Shown: positions 24,680 through 37,900, counted from the stretch's first letter. The stretch: DNA of 64,000 bases from Chelonoidis abingdonii (GCF_003597395.2 NC_133778.1:10577919-10641918); one strand, 5' to 3'. A program made the numbers and translations. Notes: generated from the sequence alone by a model not told the origin.

Positions 24680-25390
24680 AATTCCCCTGTCTAATGCATG
24701 TGTAACCTGTGACACTCTATGGAATATGTGAAATGCTTTATATTATTAAATCCTAAGATTGTAAAATTGAAATAAATTTGTACCAAACATGTCATGTAAG
24801 GTGTCAGTGAAAATGTTATGATTTGTCAAGTCTGATACTCTTGTTTATATGTTCATATCACCTTTGTATTGTACGTTATAGATCTATATGGAATACTCAT
24901 ATTTCAAACTTGTGCTGTGCATCTGGGTGACACCCCCAGATAGATCGGTATCAGCACTGCCTAGCTTGTTGTCAACTGTACAATGAACCCATTGAAAGCA
25001 ATCAAGGACACACCTTATGATTTAGCAAGACTTGTAGCCTGAGTTACGAAAAGCAGGCAGCGACTCCTGGAGTAAGCGAGGGGCCACAGAAAGTGAAAGA
25101 GACAGCATGGCAGAGTGCAACAGCAGGAATGGGTTTTGGACCCACAGAGCGAATCCCCAGAACGGCCTGGATGGGGCACCATCTCCAGTGAGCACTTCTG
25201 AAAATCTGGTCCCAACTGTGGGTGCTGAGCACCTGAAAAAAATCAGAAGCTGGGCATGCCTGCAGAGCACAACACCAGCAACATCTGCATGACTTACATC
25301 AGACCAACCTCAAGCCCAAGACAGAAATGAAAATGGGCCAAGAGGATGAAAACAAGAGCCACGAATGGTGCAGAGACTGATTACATCAAC
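24680..25390 (+). mobile_element. LTR-like repeat
   Basis: AT-rich sequence with GATTGTAAAATTGAAAT and GTGACACCCCCAGATAGAT, of a kind I associate with turtle LTR repeats. It has no open reading frame of note. Class uncertain. Confidence 0.35.
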
Positions 25391-25890
25391 CAGGAATAAT
25401 AGATAACATGTCAAAGAACGAGCCTAAACCTCCACTGGTAGGAGATCGGCAGACATGCATCTACAGACACAGGTCCAACGGTACCGGAACCCTGTATGTG
25501 GATAACAGAAGGGAAGCTGCCACCTTACAGGGAATTGGTAAGGAACAATGCAGGGACCAGAGGTGCTGTCATGCGCAGAGGGTAGTTTAGGAGGATCTAT
25601 CTCAGCAGGGACATTCATTATGATAATTTCTCTCCTACCCCCACCAGTCAAAACATCTCCAACCGGGTTCCTTTATCTTATACCTGGCTGCCAGTGGGCT
25701 CTTGGCTCTTCTGCTGATCACTTCCTCAAGTCATATAGATCTTCTGTGTCCCTGGGCAGTGGCATAGCCAGGTTCTAACATCAGGGGCAGCGAACACATA
25801 AAAAAAAGGCGCCATCCACCGCCTATCAAATTACTAGTTACATAGTTTTAAATTTGTTATACATATTTATTTTGTACTTAAAATAAAAAC

Positions 25891-26061
25891 ACAAGAATGA
25901 TATTGTTTTGTAAGTGTGTTATTTTGCATTTAAAATATAAAAAAAGTTTCCAGTATTGTGTATAAAATCAAAACATAAAACGTGTTATTTACTTATATTT
26001 TGTTTTTTATATTTTAAATGCAAAACACCACATGTACTTACAGAACAATATCATTCTTGTG
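25891..26061. repeat. long AT-rich inverted repeat (hairpin)
   Basis: The arm 25891-25950 (ACAAGAATGATATTGTTTTG, then TTTTGCATTTAAAATATAAA) is repeated as its reverse complement at about 26001-26061, with a ~50-bp loop. Confidence 0.8.
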
Positions 26062-26407
26062 TGGCCCCTGGAAGCAAGGGGGGGGGGGAAACAGTCCCTC
26101 ACATGAGAGACACAATCGGACAGAGGTGGGCAGGGTCTGTACTTGGAGACCCTCCAATGCAGCACTAGCCACGCTGGCTCTGTGCATCATGAGGCACTGA
26201 GGAGGCAGCAAGAGAGAGGGGCCGAGGAGAAGGTGCCCTTCCCCTCCCACCTGGGTCTGTGAGTCCCTGATCTCACAGGGTCTTAGCGCTGCAGGCACTC
26301 AGCCCCCAGGTACTGGGCTGCAGTGCAAGCTAGAGGGGCTGATACAGAGAAGTCAGGACCAGTCAGAGCACTTTCCATGTCATCATGAAAACTCACTCCT
26401 GGAAAGC

Positions 26408-26590
26408 TGGATGAGGTAAAATATTTTTTATTGGACTAGCTTCTGTTCGTGAGAGAGACAAGCTTTTGAGCTTTCACAGAACTCTTCTTCAGGAAGAAGA
26501 ACGAACTCCATAAAGCTCCAAAGCTTGTCTCTCTTTCTCACCAACAAAAGTTGCTGCAATAAAAGATATTACCTCACCAATCTTGTGGCT
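26408..26590. repeat. palindromic interspersed repeat
   Basis: GAGGTAAAATATTTTTTATT at the left and AAAAGATATTACCTC at the right are inverted. AGACAAGCTTTTGAGCT and AGCTTGTCTCTC also pair. Nested in the composite hAT-type element. Confidence 0.65.
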
Positions 26591-27627
26591 CCAATTTCCT
26601 GGGAACAACAGGGCTACATCGACCCAGCATGCAAAAATGCAAGATTCACATGAACAGCACAGTGACCATCATCACACCAGGACACTATTTTCACGATTCA
26701 TCTAAGCATAATGGCATCATTACACCAAGGAAGTAGCACTATCAGCACAATGAGATAAATACAGCCACATGTGCATGCCAAAAATTCACAGTACAAGCGC
26801 ACTGGGATCCACACAGCAGGAATGTAGTGCCAGTTTAGCTCTCAGTCTCTGAGTCCATCCCCACTAAACTAAGCCCAAAGTTTCAGCTAGACACAAGGGC
26901 ACCTGCAAATAGCTGTACTAACAGCAGGATCTACACTGGCACAATAGGAGGAATTGCATGTCAGGACACTAATTCCCAAGCCCAGAGCAAGGCAATATGA
27001 GATCCAGGCACCAGGTCCTTAGAACCAGAATTTGTACTCACAGGAGAGTGAGATGAAATTAGAGAAGTTACAGAAAGCAACTCCCAAGAAACAAGGCATT
27101 GACCAAATGGCTGGGTGGATGTTAAACAACCATCACCAGCCATTGTGTGCAGCAAGTGAATGACAATTAGTAACTTAATGACCACCATCAGCAGAGAATT
27201 ACTCAACCCTGGGATTCAGCAATGCCTCCCCCTCCCCACAACATGATCACAAGCCCTTCCCTTAGGAGACTGTTCAGGTTTCCCCTGATAGGAGAGGGAA
27301 AAATCAGGCAATTTCTCCCTGCCCCCCAACATGGTGCCTGGACTTGTGTTTGCCAGAGCACATGGACTAAACTAAACACATGATCTTAGACAGCAGATAG
27401 TTCATTCCAGCATTCCCTTGGGAGACAATTCCATCCACATCCCCAAGGCAGAGATTGTACTGCTATGAAGATTTCCCCTGATAATTCCAGTTTTCCTCTC
27501 CTAACTCCCCACTCCTATCCCTTCCCCACTGCCTCTTCCCTTCTACCCCTCACCCCCTAAGACGCAGTCACCCAGATGCCAGAGAGAGGGAACCAAGCAC
27601 ACGACATGGCCACTGTCTCTGAGGGCA

Positions 27628-27812
27628 TGGCTACACTTTGAATTTCAAAGCAGTGTGAGTGTGGTCAGAGCAGCAGCGCTGGGTCCCAGCACTGCCGCCC
27701 TGATTACACTGATGCTTTACAGCGCTGTATCTTGCAGCGCTCAGGGGGTTTTTTTCACACCCCTGAGCGTGAAACTTGCAGCACTGTAAAGTGTGAGTGT
27801 AGCCAAGGCCTG
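27628..27812. mobile_element. MITE nested in composite element
   Basis: CATGGCTACACTT at the left is answered by AGTGTAGCCAAGG at the right. Interior has inverted CAGCGCTG/GCAGCGCT motifs. Non-coding. Confidence 0.6.
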
Positions 27813-28435
27813 AGAGGCAGGCATCTCTGCCTGGGCAGGGAGGGCAAGCAGGGACACCACACCCCACAGGAGATGCACCTCCCTCTACCAATGCCTGTCC
27901 TGGTCCAGCTGCAGGGGATGTTTTTGGAGATGCCTCTGGCTGAGCCCCCTGCCCCCCACCATGCAGACGGCCATCCCACCAGCAGCCAGGTGCTGGCTCT
28001 CACAGCCACTTGGGGGGTTTCCCGCCTCCCCCCCAAGCCATCCTCACCACAAGACCGACCCTCTTTGAAATACACTTACCAGCTGCTTCTACTGGCCACC
28101 TTTAGTTGGGTGAGAGGTTAGGAGCTGCTGCTGCACAGCCAGAGAAAGCACACCTGCCACAGTGCCACAAGAAGCAGGCAGGAGAAGGAGGTGGGGTCTC
28201 TCAGTTGCTCAACCCTTTCTCCAGGAGCAGTTTGCCTTGCTGATTGGTTGGTTGCCAAACACCAGCTAAACAGCGAGCACTCGCACTTCCCTAGCTAGCT
28301 ACCCTACTGCCCCCACCAAACAGCTGATGGCTCACAGGCCCCATAGACAGTTGACTGGTGGGTGCCCCTGCCCCCTATAGGGGCATGCCCTGACTGACCC
28401 CCTTCTTCCCCAAGGCCCCAGCCTCTCCGCCTCCC

Positions 28436-28725
28436 CAGGAGCCCAGCTTGCTAGAGCTCAGTTCTTTCCCCCTCCCCTCACTGATTAGCTGTCTGTCTCC
28501 CTCCTGCTGGGAGACAGCTAATCACGGAAGTAGGGAGGGGGCAGGGTTTATGCAGCACACTAGGGGAAGTCGGCAAAGCCTGCCTGCAGGAGCCCAGCTT
28601 GCTGGAGCTCACTTCTTCCCCTCCCCTCCTTGCCACTCAATCAGCTGTCTCCCTCCTGCTGGGAGACACAGCTGATCCGCAGGGGCAGTGTATGCAGCAT
28701 GCTGGGGGAACCTTGGCAGGCCAAA
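28436..28725 (+). repeat. two-copy tandem duplication (~145 bp unit)
   Basis: CAGGAGCCCAGCTTGCTAGA begins one unit near 28436 and CAGGAGCCCAGCTTGCTGGA the next near 28587. Both contain CTCCCTCCTGCTGGGAGACA and end near TATGCAGCA. The units differ by small indels, so the duplication is not recent. Confidence 0.75.
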
Positions 28726-28856
28726 CTTCAGAGCAGAGTGTGAGCCCCGCCCCTGGTGCCATGGTAATCCCGCCTAAGGCATGGCTTTTTTGAAAATGTG
28801 CTGAGGGAAAGCAGCTGCTTCCCCTATACCCCACTAACTATGCTACTGTCCCTGGG

Positions 28857-30350
28857 GCCACATCTGCATCTTCCTTCTGTGCTTTTTTTATAGTCACTGT
28901 CTACTGCTTGAAATTTGAATCCCCCCCCCACCCCCTCATACAAGTAGGGTCCTGGAGTTAGAGCTATGGGACATCAGTGTGTTGCTGTGGTCACCTGGGG
29001 GAGGGTCAGAAGACTGGTTTTTCCTCCCCATACACCCTAATTTCTGCAGGGGTCAGGAAGGGAAGCATCCATCACCTCCATTTTGAGTTGGCAAGTGTAG
29101 CAGTTCAGGCTGTCTGGAATTTTCCAGAACTTGCAGATCTGGCACTACTCCGTCTATTGTGCTAAGTGTCATTTTATCCCAGGAGAAACTGACAGTTACC
29201 CTGCATTCCAAAAGTATGAAAAGAGCCCATTTATACTATCATATACCTTTATCAATTTGACAATATATGCCATTACCATCCTACTACCATTTAGGCTGCC
29301 TTTGACCTCCTGCAATGTACATTATGCGCACATTATTTGTGGTTATTCTGATAACAATAAAGACACTATTTTAAAAGTAATGGTGTCACATCCATCCAGT
29401 CCTATTGCTCGAATGGCTCAACATTCCAAGCCCACTAACCGTGAGCTGATAGTGTTTTGTGCAATGGAATCTTAAACCACAATAACGATTTATTCATAGC
29501 CGTAGGAAAAGACAGGAAGATGGTCTTATAGCCAGTCACCTAAAGGCTCTAACTGAACTTCAGAGTAGGTTATTCATTATTTATGGGGTACATCTTAGAT
29601 ACTTTAATGGAACACTTTTCTAGAATTTTCTTGTTTTGTCTTGCCCACCAGATGCAAATCAAAATTATTCAGATAAATAGGAAATCCTTGACAACAGGAA
29701 AAATATCTAAAAGCCATGGCTCTTACAAAGGCAAACATACCTCTTACTACACAGGCTCCGGACTGACACCAGTCAGCTCTGTGTTTTTGGGGAACCAGGG
29801 CACAGTGTCTGGCCTGTCTTGACTCATGATGCACCCCTCACACCCCCCGCCCTCGTCTCTGCTTGAACCAAGACTGATCAGAGAAAAGGCTTGCAGAGAG
29901 CAGTGAAGGGCGTTGGGAGACACACTTAGACCCCTCCTGACAAGGGTGACAAGATTAAGACATCTCTATTTGCATACAGAATGGAGAGCAGAGACAACTC
30001 CCCAGCCTCATCTGCATGAAAGATGGGACAGGGATTAGCATACAGAATGGAGAACAGAGAACCGCACTGAACTCTGGGACCAGAAAAGGCAGGGAAGCAC
30101 TGCATCATGGGAATCTTTGCTCCAGAGGTTAATGAACCCACACCTGCACACAGTCAGCTCAGCAGTTATTAAACCAATTCTAGGAATGAATCCCATAAAT
30201 GATCAGAGAATAAAAATATTAAGCATGCATATTTGCAGGTTTTTGTAATGAGTGAACAGTACATTTACTTTCTGAGAGTGTTTGCAGATGACATCTGGTT
30301 TCATAAATTATGCCCATCTACTCAGGGACAAAAGCTATATCGTATCATAT
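28857..30350. other. intergenic, no gene recognised
   Basis: Non-coding, moderately AT-rich. Repeated CATACAGAATGGAGA (29972 and 30038) is a minor local repeat. Confidence 0.35.
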
Positions 30351-30351
30351 G

Positions 30352-30540
30352 ACTTACGGCCTGCTGGGTGACCTTGGGCAAGCCACTTCACTGCTATGTG
30401 CCTCAGTTTCCACATGTGTAAAAGGTGGATAATGATAATGAATCCTGTCATAATGATACTACTGTCCTTTTCTAAAGCACTTTAAGGTTTACTGACGAAA
30501 AACACTATATAACAGCTAGGTATTATTATGATGAAGCCAC
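30352..30540 (+). mobile_element. MIR/CORE-SINE
   Basis: Core and tail recognised by GGGTGACCTTGGGCAAGCCA, CCTCAGTTTCC and the AGCTAGGTATTATTAT tail. Confidence 0.75.
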
Positions 30541-31594
30541 TCAGTTTTAGGTCTCATGGCTCAAATGTAATGATTTGTTGACTAACAAGCCACTGGGTAA
30601 ACAAAATGATGTCGAATGTTTTTTAATCATAACATTCTCAAGTGTGTTTGTTATTGGTCTGCAGGAATGTTGCAAACAGAAATAGAGGCAAAATTCCCTG
30701 GTTGTGAATCACTCACTCAGATGTAATTGTTAATAGATGAAACCACATTTGTAAACATTAGCTGCCAAACACTCTGCATGGGGTGTGCTACACACACAAA
30801 CAGAAGTCCTGCATGCAGCCAGCCCTACAATGAGCATTTTTCTGTTTATCCTCACAGGAGACTACCTTAGGATTGCTGATCAGTGCAAACAGGACCCCAG
30901 ACAGGACATGGAGCAAACATCCCCCACCAGCTCCCTTCTTTTCCAACTGATGGTATGTGACGCTCAATCCTTACCTGTAGCTCGGCTCCAAAGCGACCAC
31001 TGCACCCTGGCTACATGCAAGGAATATGTTCAGATACTTTTGATTTCCTCCAACCTGGAGACAGAGGGGGCAGACTTCTGAGCTACCAACCAATGACCCA
31101 GTTCCATAATTCTCCTAATAGTGGTCCCTTTACCATATACATAGTAGTACTGTAGCCCTACAATGCACAGTATTACATATGGCTCAGCATAAATTCTTAT
31201 AGCAGAAGGGATGTAATGTAAGCCATGCCCCTGTGAGTGCAATGAACCTGTGGCTAATGTGTGGGGGAGGCTCCCTGACCCCGGAGTATGGAGCTGAATT
31301 GTGGCAAGGAGCTGGTGGGTTGTGCTGGGGCCAGAGCCCCTTTGGAAAGGGCCAGTCAGCTCCAAGGACCACGCTCTCAGCCCATCTAGGCTAACGGGGC
31401 TTCATCCCAGCAGCAGGATACGCATGTTTTGGGTGGGAAGGCCTTCCAGCGCAGCTCCCTTCCCTACCCCAGAGCCAGACTTTACTCCCCATTCCGTGCT
31501 CCCTATAATGTCCTGAGCCCCTCTCCCATCCCCCTCAACTTAGCTTCTCATAAGCCAAGATGGCCACCATTTTCAACTCCCACCAGGCTCCAGA

Positions 31595-31940
31595 ACCTGC
31601 ATCTGTGTCCCCCACAGCTCCATCCCTCACACTGCCCCCAGAGGCCTACACCCCGTTTCTGTGACAACCTTACCTCCAAACCCCACCCTGCCCCCAGGGC
31701 TCCAAGCATCCTGCCTCTGTGACACCCCTTACCTCCAACCACCCCAGGTACCCACATCCCCTGCCTCTGTGACACCCTCCCCTCGAACCTCCCAGGTCTC
31801 CACACACACTGCCTCTGTAACACCCCCCTGCCTCCAACTCCCCCAGGTCCCCACACCCCTGCTTTTGTGACACTCCCACCTCCAACCTCCACACTGTCCT
31901 CAGGGGCCCACACCCTGCTGCTATGATTACCCCCTCCACC
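31595..31940 (+). repeat. minisatellite, ~50-bp unit, about seven copies
   Basis: CTGCCTCTGTGACACCC and its variants recur at about 31654, 31711, 31761, 31809, 31859 and 31914, each followed by CTCCAAC and CCAGG. The repeat creates stop-free frames on the minus strand that are not genes. Confidence 0.75.
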
Positions 31941-33339
31941 AACTGTCCTAGATCCTTCACCTGGTTGCCACTTATCACCCCTGAGGAAAACTGCAACAAC
32001 CAATCCCTTATACAAACTTTCCCCATCTGCTCTCTGCTGGCCTGTTAATGTTCAGTGAATAGCTCACCCCAGTCAAGGGACCAGATCCTCTCCCTTCCCT
32101 CCTCATCCACCTCCATGGGAAGGTCATTCTCTGCACCTACCTCCTTTGTCTCCTGGGCTGCTGTTGCCAACTGGATTTTACTCCTCCTGGTCTGAGTGAT
32201 GCCAGTACCAATCACCAGGCAATATCACCATCATCTGCCTCTCCTGATGTGTTACCAAGCCTGGAGCTCCTGCATTTGACATCCCACAACTTGGCTCCCT
32301 CCAGAGGTGGTGGAATGAGGGGCGGTACTGAGCACAAAATAGGACCTTTAGGTGCCTTGTTCTCAAATTCCAAATTTGCAGGACAGCCTCTTGAAACATG
32401 GGCCTGTCCTGGAAGAAAGCAGGATGTCTTGCAGTGCTGCTAGCCATTGGGAGTTTTTCCTGTATCTTGTGATATTTTGTGTTATTTTTAAAGCCCCAGC
32501 TCCTGGAGTCAAGTGATTATTTAAAATAGAAAAGTGCATTTCTAGCCCTCATGGTTGGGGAAAAAAGCTTACAAACGTGACTCCCAAAAGTATAAAAAGT
32601 GATCACTTTTGTTTTGGTAACATTTTGCAGTAGTATAAATAACAAGTCCAAGTGCAAGGTAGCAATATAGCCCACCCCCAACTATTCACAAATCATGTCA
32701 AACCCTAAACATCATGAGATTGAGGTTTAAAAAAAAAAAAAAAAAAAATTATGCTGTAGTTTTTTGGTTGTTTTTTTGTACTCCCCTGCACACCCCCTGT
32801 GTGTTTGTGAACTATGGAAAGATTAAAAACACTATTTATTGTGTAAGGTGATTGTGCCCCTCCACTGCTCACCCCATACCCAGCAATTAATTCTGCACCC
32901 TGGCCCCAAATCAATCCTCTCTCCAGATCACCTCTACTCACCCCCTGGATCCCCATCATTTCTGCCCCACTTCCTCTTCGTCTCCTCCATTCCTTCTGAA
33001 GCTGTTGTGTCTTTTCCCCTGCCATCTCCCAGAGATGGGTGTTGCAGGGAGTGGAGCCTTTCTGAGCTCCTCTGTCCTCCACTCCTGTGACAGTGGTGTT
33101 GGCACCTAAGGGGCAGAGACCTCTGACTGCTTCCTGCAACAGCCTTGATTAGCTGCTCTTCTCCAAGACCGGAAATAGTGGGAAAAACAGCCTATCAGAA
33201 GCCAGGCTGAAATTCCCAAGACAGCTGGAGATTCTCACATCATCACCTGACAGGCTCCAGCCCTGGCTAAAATCCTGCAACCTGTGAAAAAGTCGTGAGT
33301 GTGACAACACTCGGGCAGCAGAGAATCAGGCTTTTTATA

Positions 33340-33565
33340 TAGTGCATATAATATTAATACCACCCAGCTCTTATATAGTGTTTTTTTTACTGGTAACTCT
33401 CAAAGCACTTTACACAGGAATTCAGTATCATTATTCCTATTTTACAGGGGAAAGTGAGGTACAGAGCAGTGAAGTGACTTCCCCAATGTCATCCACCACT
33501 CCAGCAGGTCAGTGGCAGAGCTGAGAAGAGAATTAAGGTTTCCTCAGAGCCAGTTCCCAGTATCT
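33340..33565 (-). mobile_element. MIR/CORE-SINE (antisense)
   Basis: CAAAGCACTTTACA, CATTATTCCTATTTTACAGG and the later GGTCAGTGGCAGAGCTGAGA are the MIR signature in reverse orientation. Confidence 0.7.
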
Positions 33566-34095
33566 ATCCCCTTAAGGCAAAAACAGGGCAAATTGCAGCC
33601 ACTATGTACTAGGCAACAGCAGGTGAATATTTTTTCCAGAGCTGTGTCTTCACACTGATTTCAATGCATACAAATAAAAAGGAAGTAAACAATAATACGT
33701 TACATTCAAGCTCCAGTTAAAACAGCAGCATTTTACTCAAGTGGAGTGTGTCACATATACTGTGGTAAGTATAGGATATTAATTATAGTAGGTGCTTTTT
33801 GGTCAATTTAAAGGCCCCATAATATACAGTCCTGCCACCAGGGGTTCCCTGGGATTTGCTATAGTGGGAACACTCCTATAACTTTACACTTTTCATTATT
33901 TTAAGTATCTCTGTTATGTCCCCTCTCACCATCCAGCTAATCTAAGCAGTATTAATGTCTTCAGTTTCTCCTCATCTGGAAGTACTTCCCTGCCTCTAAT
34001 CACTTTTGCTCGTGTCTATTTTTGGAGGTGATGAGATCAGAACATACTGCAGTCAGCAAGCAGAGGATCAACCGTCAATTTGTATCATTTCACTT

Positions 34096-34834
34096 TTTAT
34101 TTTACATCTTCCAGTTTTTTACATTAAATATGACAAAAAACAGTCCATTTGATAAATATGCACATAAATAAATGATAGATACAATAAACAACTTAAATAA
34201 AAATCAGATTTGTTTAAATAAGAATCGCATCAAATGGCTTAACATGATGTCAGCCAGTGAAACAAAAATAGATTCTCGGAATCTGTCTAATACAGCAACA
34301 CCTTCCATGCATCAAAATTATTGCGTTTTCCAGCATCTTTCTAAGACACTAATGAAATACTCACTAGTCTGTAAATCAAAGAAACAAGTGAAAAACCTAG
34401 TCCTTTAAATTAAAATAAATAACGGCAACACTTAACGTACTATTGGCAAATAGTTTTGTGTAGCAATAAACCAACACAATAAATAATAATATCCTCCAGG
34501 GCCATATTTAATCCCACTGAAATCACTGGCCAATCTCCCATTGATTTCAGGGGGAACAGGCCCTACACTTTAGCTGCAGTTAAGGAATTGGCCTGGAACC
34601 AATCAGCTACTGGCAATTGGAGTCGGCGAGGTCTGTTCCTGGAGATCAGTTGTATGTGAATCTTTTGTTCAGAGATCATGGGTGATGGGTATCTGTGGTA
34701 AAACGCCAAGGAGGAAAGAGCATCACGCCTGGTTAAAATACAGTGTTCTGTAGGAAGGATTCAGGGTTCCCATTTGCTGGGCTCTGCAGTGTCTGATTAG
34801 ATGCATGAGGTGAGACCGCGTAAAGACCTGGCTT
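34096..34834 (-). promoter_or_regulatory. IFNL: IFNL presumed 3'UTR with AU-rich elements and AATAAA
   Basis: On the minus strand after the stop there are two exact TTATTTATT nonamers (34478-34486, 34414-34422) and overlapping ATTTA pentamers at 34164-34173. These are class II AU-rich elements typical of unstable cytokine mRNAs. AATAAA lies at 34101-34096. The extent of the UTR is inferred from that signal. Confidence 0.5.
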
Positions 34835-34933
34835 TTAGGTGCAGGACTCCATGTAGGCTGCGCACTTCAAGTCTTCGTTCAGCAGTCGGAAGAGATTGAG
34901 GACCACAGATGCTTCCAGGCACCCTGGAGTTTC
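34835..34933 (-). CDS. IFNL: IFNL terminal coding exon 5
   Basis: Acceptor ATCCCAG; 32 codons then TAA. Encodes ETPGCLEASVVLNLFRLLNE then DLKCAAYMESCT, which aligns well with the last exon of IFN-lambda (GCLEASV.FNLFRLL..DLK). The exon is intact although a 5.7 kb retrotransposon lies upstream of it in the intron. Confidence 0.92.
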   Translation of the reverse strand, partial: ETPGCLEASVVLNLFRLLNEDLKCAAYMESCT

Positions 34934-37900
34934 CTGGGATAGGAGAGAGGGAGTGAACACATTTGTAACAGAGAATGGCTGGCTAGCAATGGGCCAGTGA
35001 AAGCTACCGTGGGCCTGATGGAGGTGGGAGGTGCATATAAATAGGGATCACAGAGCATGCAGAAAAAGGGTGAACAGAAAAAGGGTGAACAGTGTCTACA
35101 GGGACATCTAGGAAAGATATTCTGAATTAACTGTGTGAATTTGAAATGGGTTAGTTAAATGTCATTACATCCCCGTGTAAACACCCTCATTCAAAATTAA
35201 AGTGGTCTTAATTTGGTTACTTCACTTCACTTCCAGAAATAACTTTAACTCTGAATAACAACATCCATACAGAGATTTAGTGCAGTTTAACTAATCCACT
35301 TCAAACTCACATCTCTAGTTAATTCAGATTAATTTTCCTGGATGTCTCTGTGTAGACAAGACCTTACAAACACTCTAACCTAAGGAAATACTCATTTACA
35401 TGGTGCTCTAATGTGCTGTAATTCTAAGTATATAACAATGTGTGCTGTAGTCTATTACATTAACCAGTGAGTATGAATGAAGCAAAAGGCACAATGACCT
35501 GGGGTAATAGTAAATTTGAAGGGTATTATCTTTGGCCATATCTGATTCCTAAGAAGGCCTAGGATTGGCAGATCTGTATGACTGAATTATCTCTGAGCCT
35601 CTTTTCCCATTTCTCAGCACAGCATCTACACCTCTTCAAAGCAAATAGCAAGTTGGTGTAATGCTTTGCCAACAGTGTGAGGGAGGGAGGTTTTCAGATT
35701 CAGCAGCATTTTACACAAATGCAAATGATTCCACCAGGTATAAGGTGCAAAGCAATGGAGGATCAGACGCCACGTGAAACTCTGCTATTTGCATCCCATG
35801 GGAGGACCCAAACTAGGCCTCACGGTAATGGCAGTTTTCTGGATGCCTGGTCTGTTATAGTCTGCAGCAGATGTAATGGCCCTTTCTTCTTCGAGTGATT
35901 GCTCATATCCATTCCAGTTAAGTGTGTGCGCGACACGTGCATGTTCGTCAGAAGACTTTTTACCCTAGCAACACCCGGTGGGTCGGCTGGGCGCCCCCTG
36001 GAGTGGCGCTGCTATGGCGCCGGATATATACCCCTGCTGACTCAGCCACCCTTCAGTTCCTTCTTACCGCCCTTGTCGGTCGTTGGAACAGTGGAGCGCG
36101 GCTTAGCTGACCTCCACTTCCCTAGCTACTCGTAGTTCTCTCGTTCATTATTGTGTAGATAGTTGTAAACTTTTTATATATTTATACTTAGTTTATCTGT
36201 TTATAGCATAGTTAGTGTAATATTGTTAAGAGGGGTTCGGGGATTAGCCCCTTCCCCGCACCTGGTGCCGCGGCCCATGCCCAGTTCACTGGGTTTCAAA
36301 CTGTGCTCGGCCTGTCGCAAGCTGATGCCAACAGGAGATCCACATGACTCCTGTCTGAAGTGCCTCAGGGAATCGCACCTGACAGCTAAGTGTCACATTT
36401 GCAAGGCTTTCAAGCCACAGACAAAAAAGGAGCAGGACTTCAGACTTAAACAGCTCCTCATGGAGGCGGCTCTCACCCCTCCGCCTTCGGCACCGAGCGC
36501 TGGTCAATCGGTGGGCAGAAGCACCTCCTCGGCACCGGACCGTGCCGGAACTGCCAAGGCCTCTTGGCACCGGCCATCGCTGGTACCGAAGTTGGCTCCA
36601 CGCCACGCCCTCTCCCTGAGGTCGAGAAAGGCTAAGACTCCTGCTGCTTCTGTGCTGCCTGCACTGCAGCCAGAGAGCTGGTCTAAGTTGGATCGCCCGG
36701 CGCCAACACCCACCACAGCACCGACAACGTCGATTCCGGACCCACAAGGGCTGTCGAGTCCGGCGCCTGTTAGCGCGCCGGCGCGTGCCGCGGTAGAGCT
36801 CACTATCCCATCCACGCCGGAGACGTTCTCAACGGCAAGGGATCTGATTGCCATGACAGAGTCGACGCTGCCTCTATCCCTGGCACCGCCGGTGTGGGTA
36901 ATACAGTCTATAGGCAAGACGGTTTCCGGTGCCGAGTAGAGCAACACACTTCAATGTCGTCCCACACAGACAGCTCTTATGCTCAGGACCGCGATTCTGA
37001 TGTGCCCACCGGAGTCTTTCAGGAGGCCCAGACCCAGGACCAAGGCCCACATCAGTGGTCCTTCTGGACACCTTCGGCGTACCACCAAGCCCAAGGTGCT
37101 CCAGTAGTTCCGTCTTGCTCTGCCCTATCAGAGCACCGAGTGCCAAAGGCAACAGCTAGCCGTCCCCCTCCGGCTGGAACAGAGGAAGCACCAGTCCACT
37201 CACCGGTCTCCCCAGTCCCACTGAAGCAGGAGGCTACCCAAGAGCAAGAGGCCACACAGGACCCGCTCATCCCCGGCATTTCCTCTTCCTCGGATGAGGC
37301 GGTGGCAGGAACATCCTCCTCAGGCCCTCCTCCAATCGACCTGAGAGCCCATCAGGACCTCCTCAGGAGGGTAGCACTCAATATGAACCTCCATGTGGAG
37401 GAGGTCCCAGAGGTAGAGGACCCGGTAGTGAGCATTCTGTCGGCGGATACCCCCACTAGAGTAGCTCTATCATTTATGCGGACCATCCAAGCCAATGCCA
37501 ACACTATATGGCAATCTCCAGCCTCTATCCCTCTTGCGGCCAGGGGAGTCGAGCGTAAATACATGGTACTCTCTAAGGGGTATGAGTATTTGTATGTCCA
37601 TCCTCCTCCCTGCTCACTAGTCATTCAGTCCATGAATGAGAGGGAGTGCCATGGCCAACAGGCACCAGCCCCGAAGTCGACAGAGGCTAGGCGAATGGAC
37701 CTGCTCGGCAGCAAAGTGTACTCAGCAGGTGCCCTACAGCTCCAGGTGGCAAATCAACAAGCCCTACTCAGCCACTATAATTACAACACCTGGGCGGAGG
37801 TGAGTAGGTTTACGGAGCTGCTCCCTCAGGACTCCTGCCAAGAGTTCGCTGCCTTCTTGGAGGAAGGGAAAAGGGTGGCCAGAACTTCCCTCCAGGCCTC

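Larger units (their letters stand above)
25757..28848. mobile_element. composite hAT-type element, 3.1 kb, with perfect 8-bp duplication
   Basis: TCCCTGGG at 25749-25756 and 28849-28856 brackets ends CAGTGGCATAG and, inverted, CAGTAGCATAG. Inside are an AT-rich hairpin (25891-26061), a palindromic repeat (26408-26590), a MITE (27628-27812) and a tandem duplication (28436-28725). No transposase domain was recognised, so it is non-autonomous or gutted. Confidence 0.7.

Noticed and set aside
31548..32015. 155-codon open frame on the minus strand
   Set aside because: Its Gly-rich repeats are a translation of the C-rich minisatellite.
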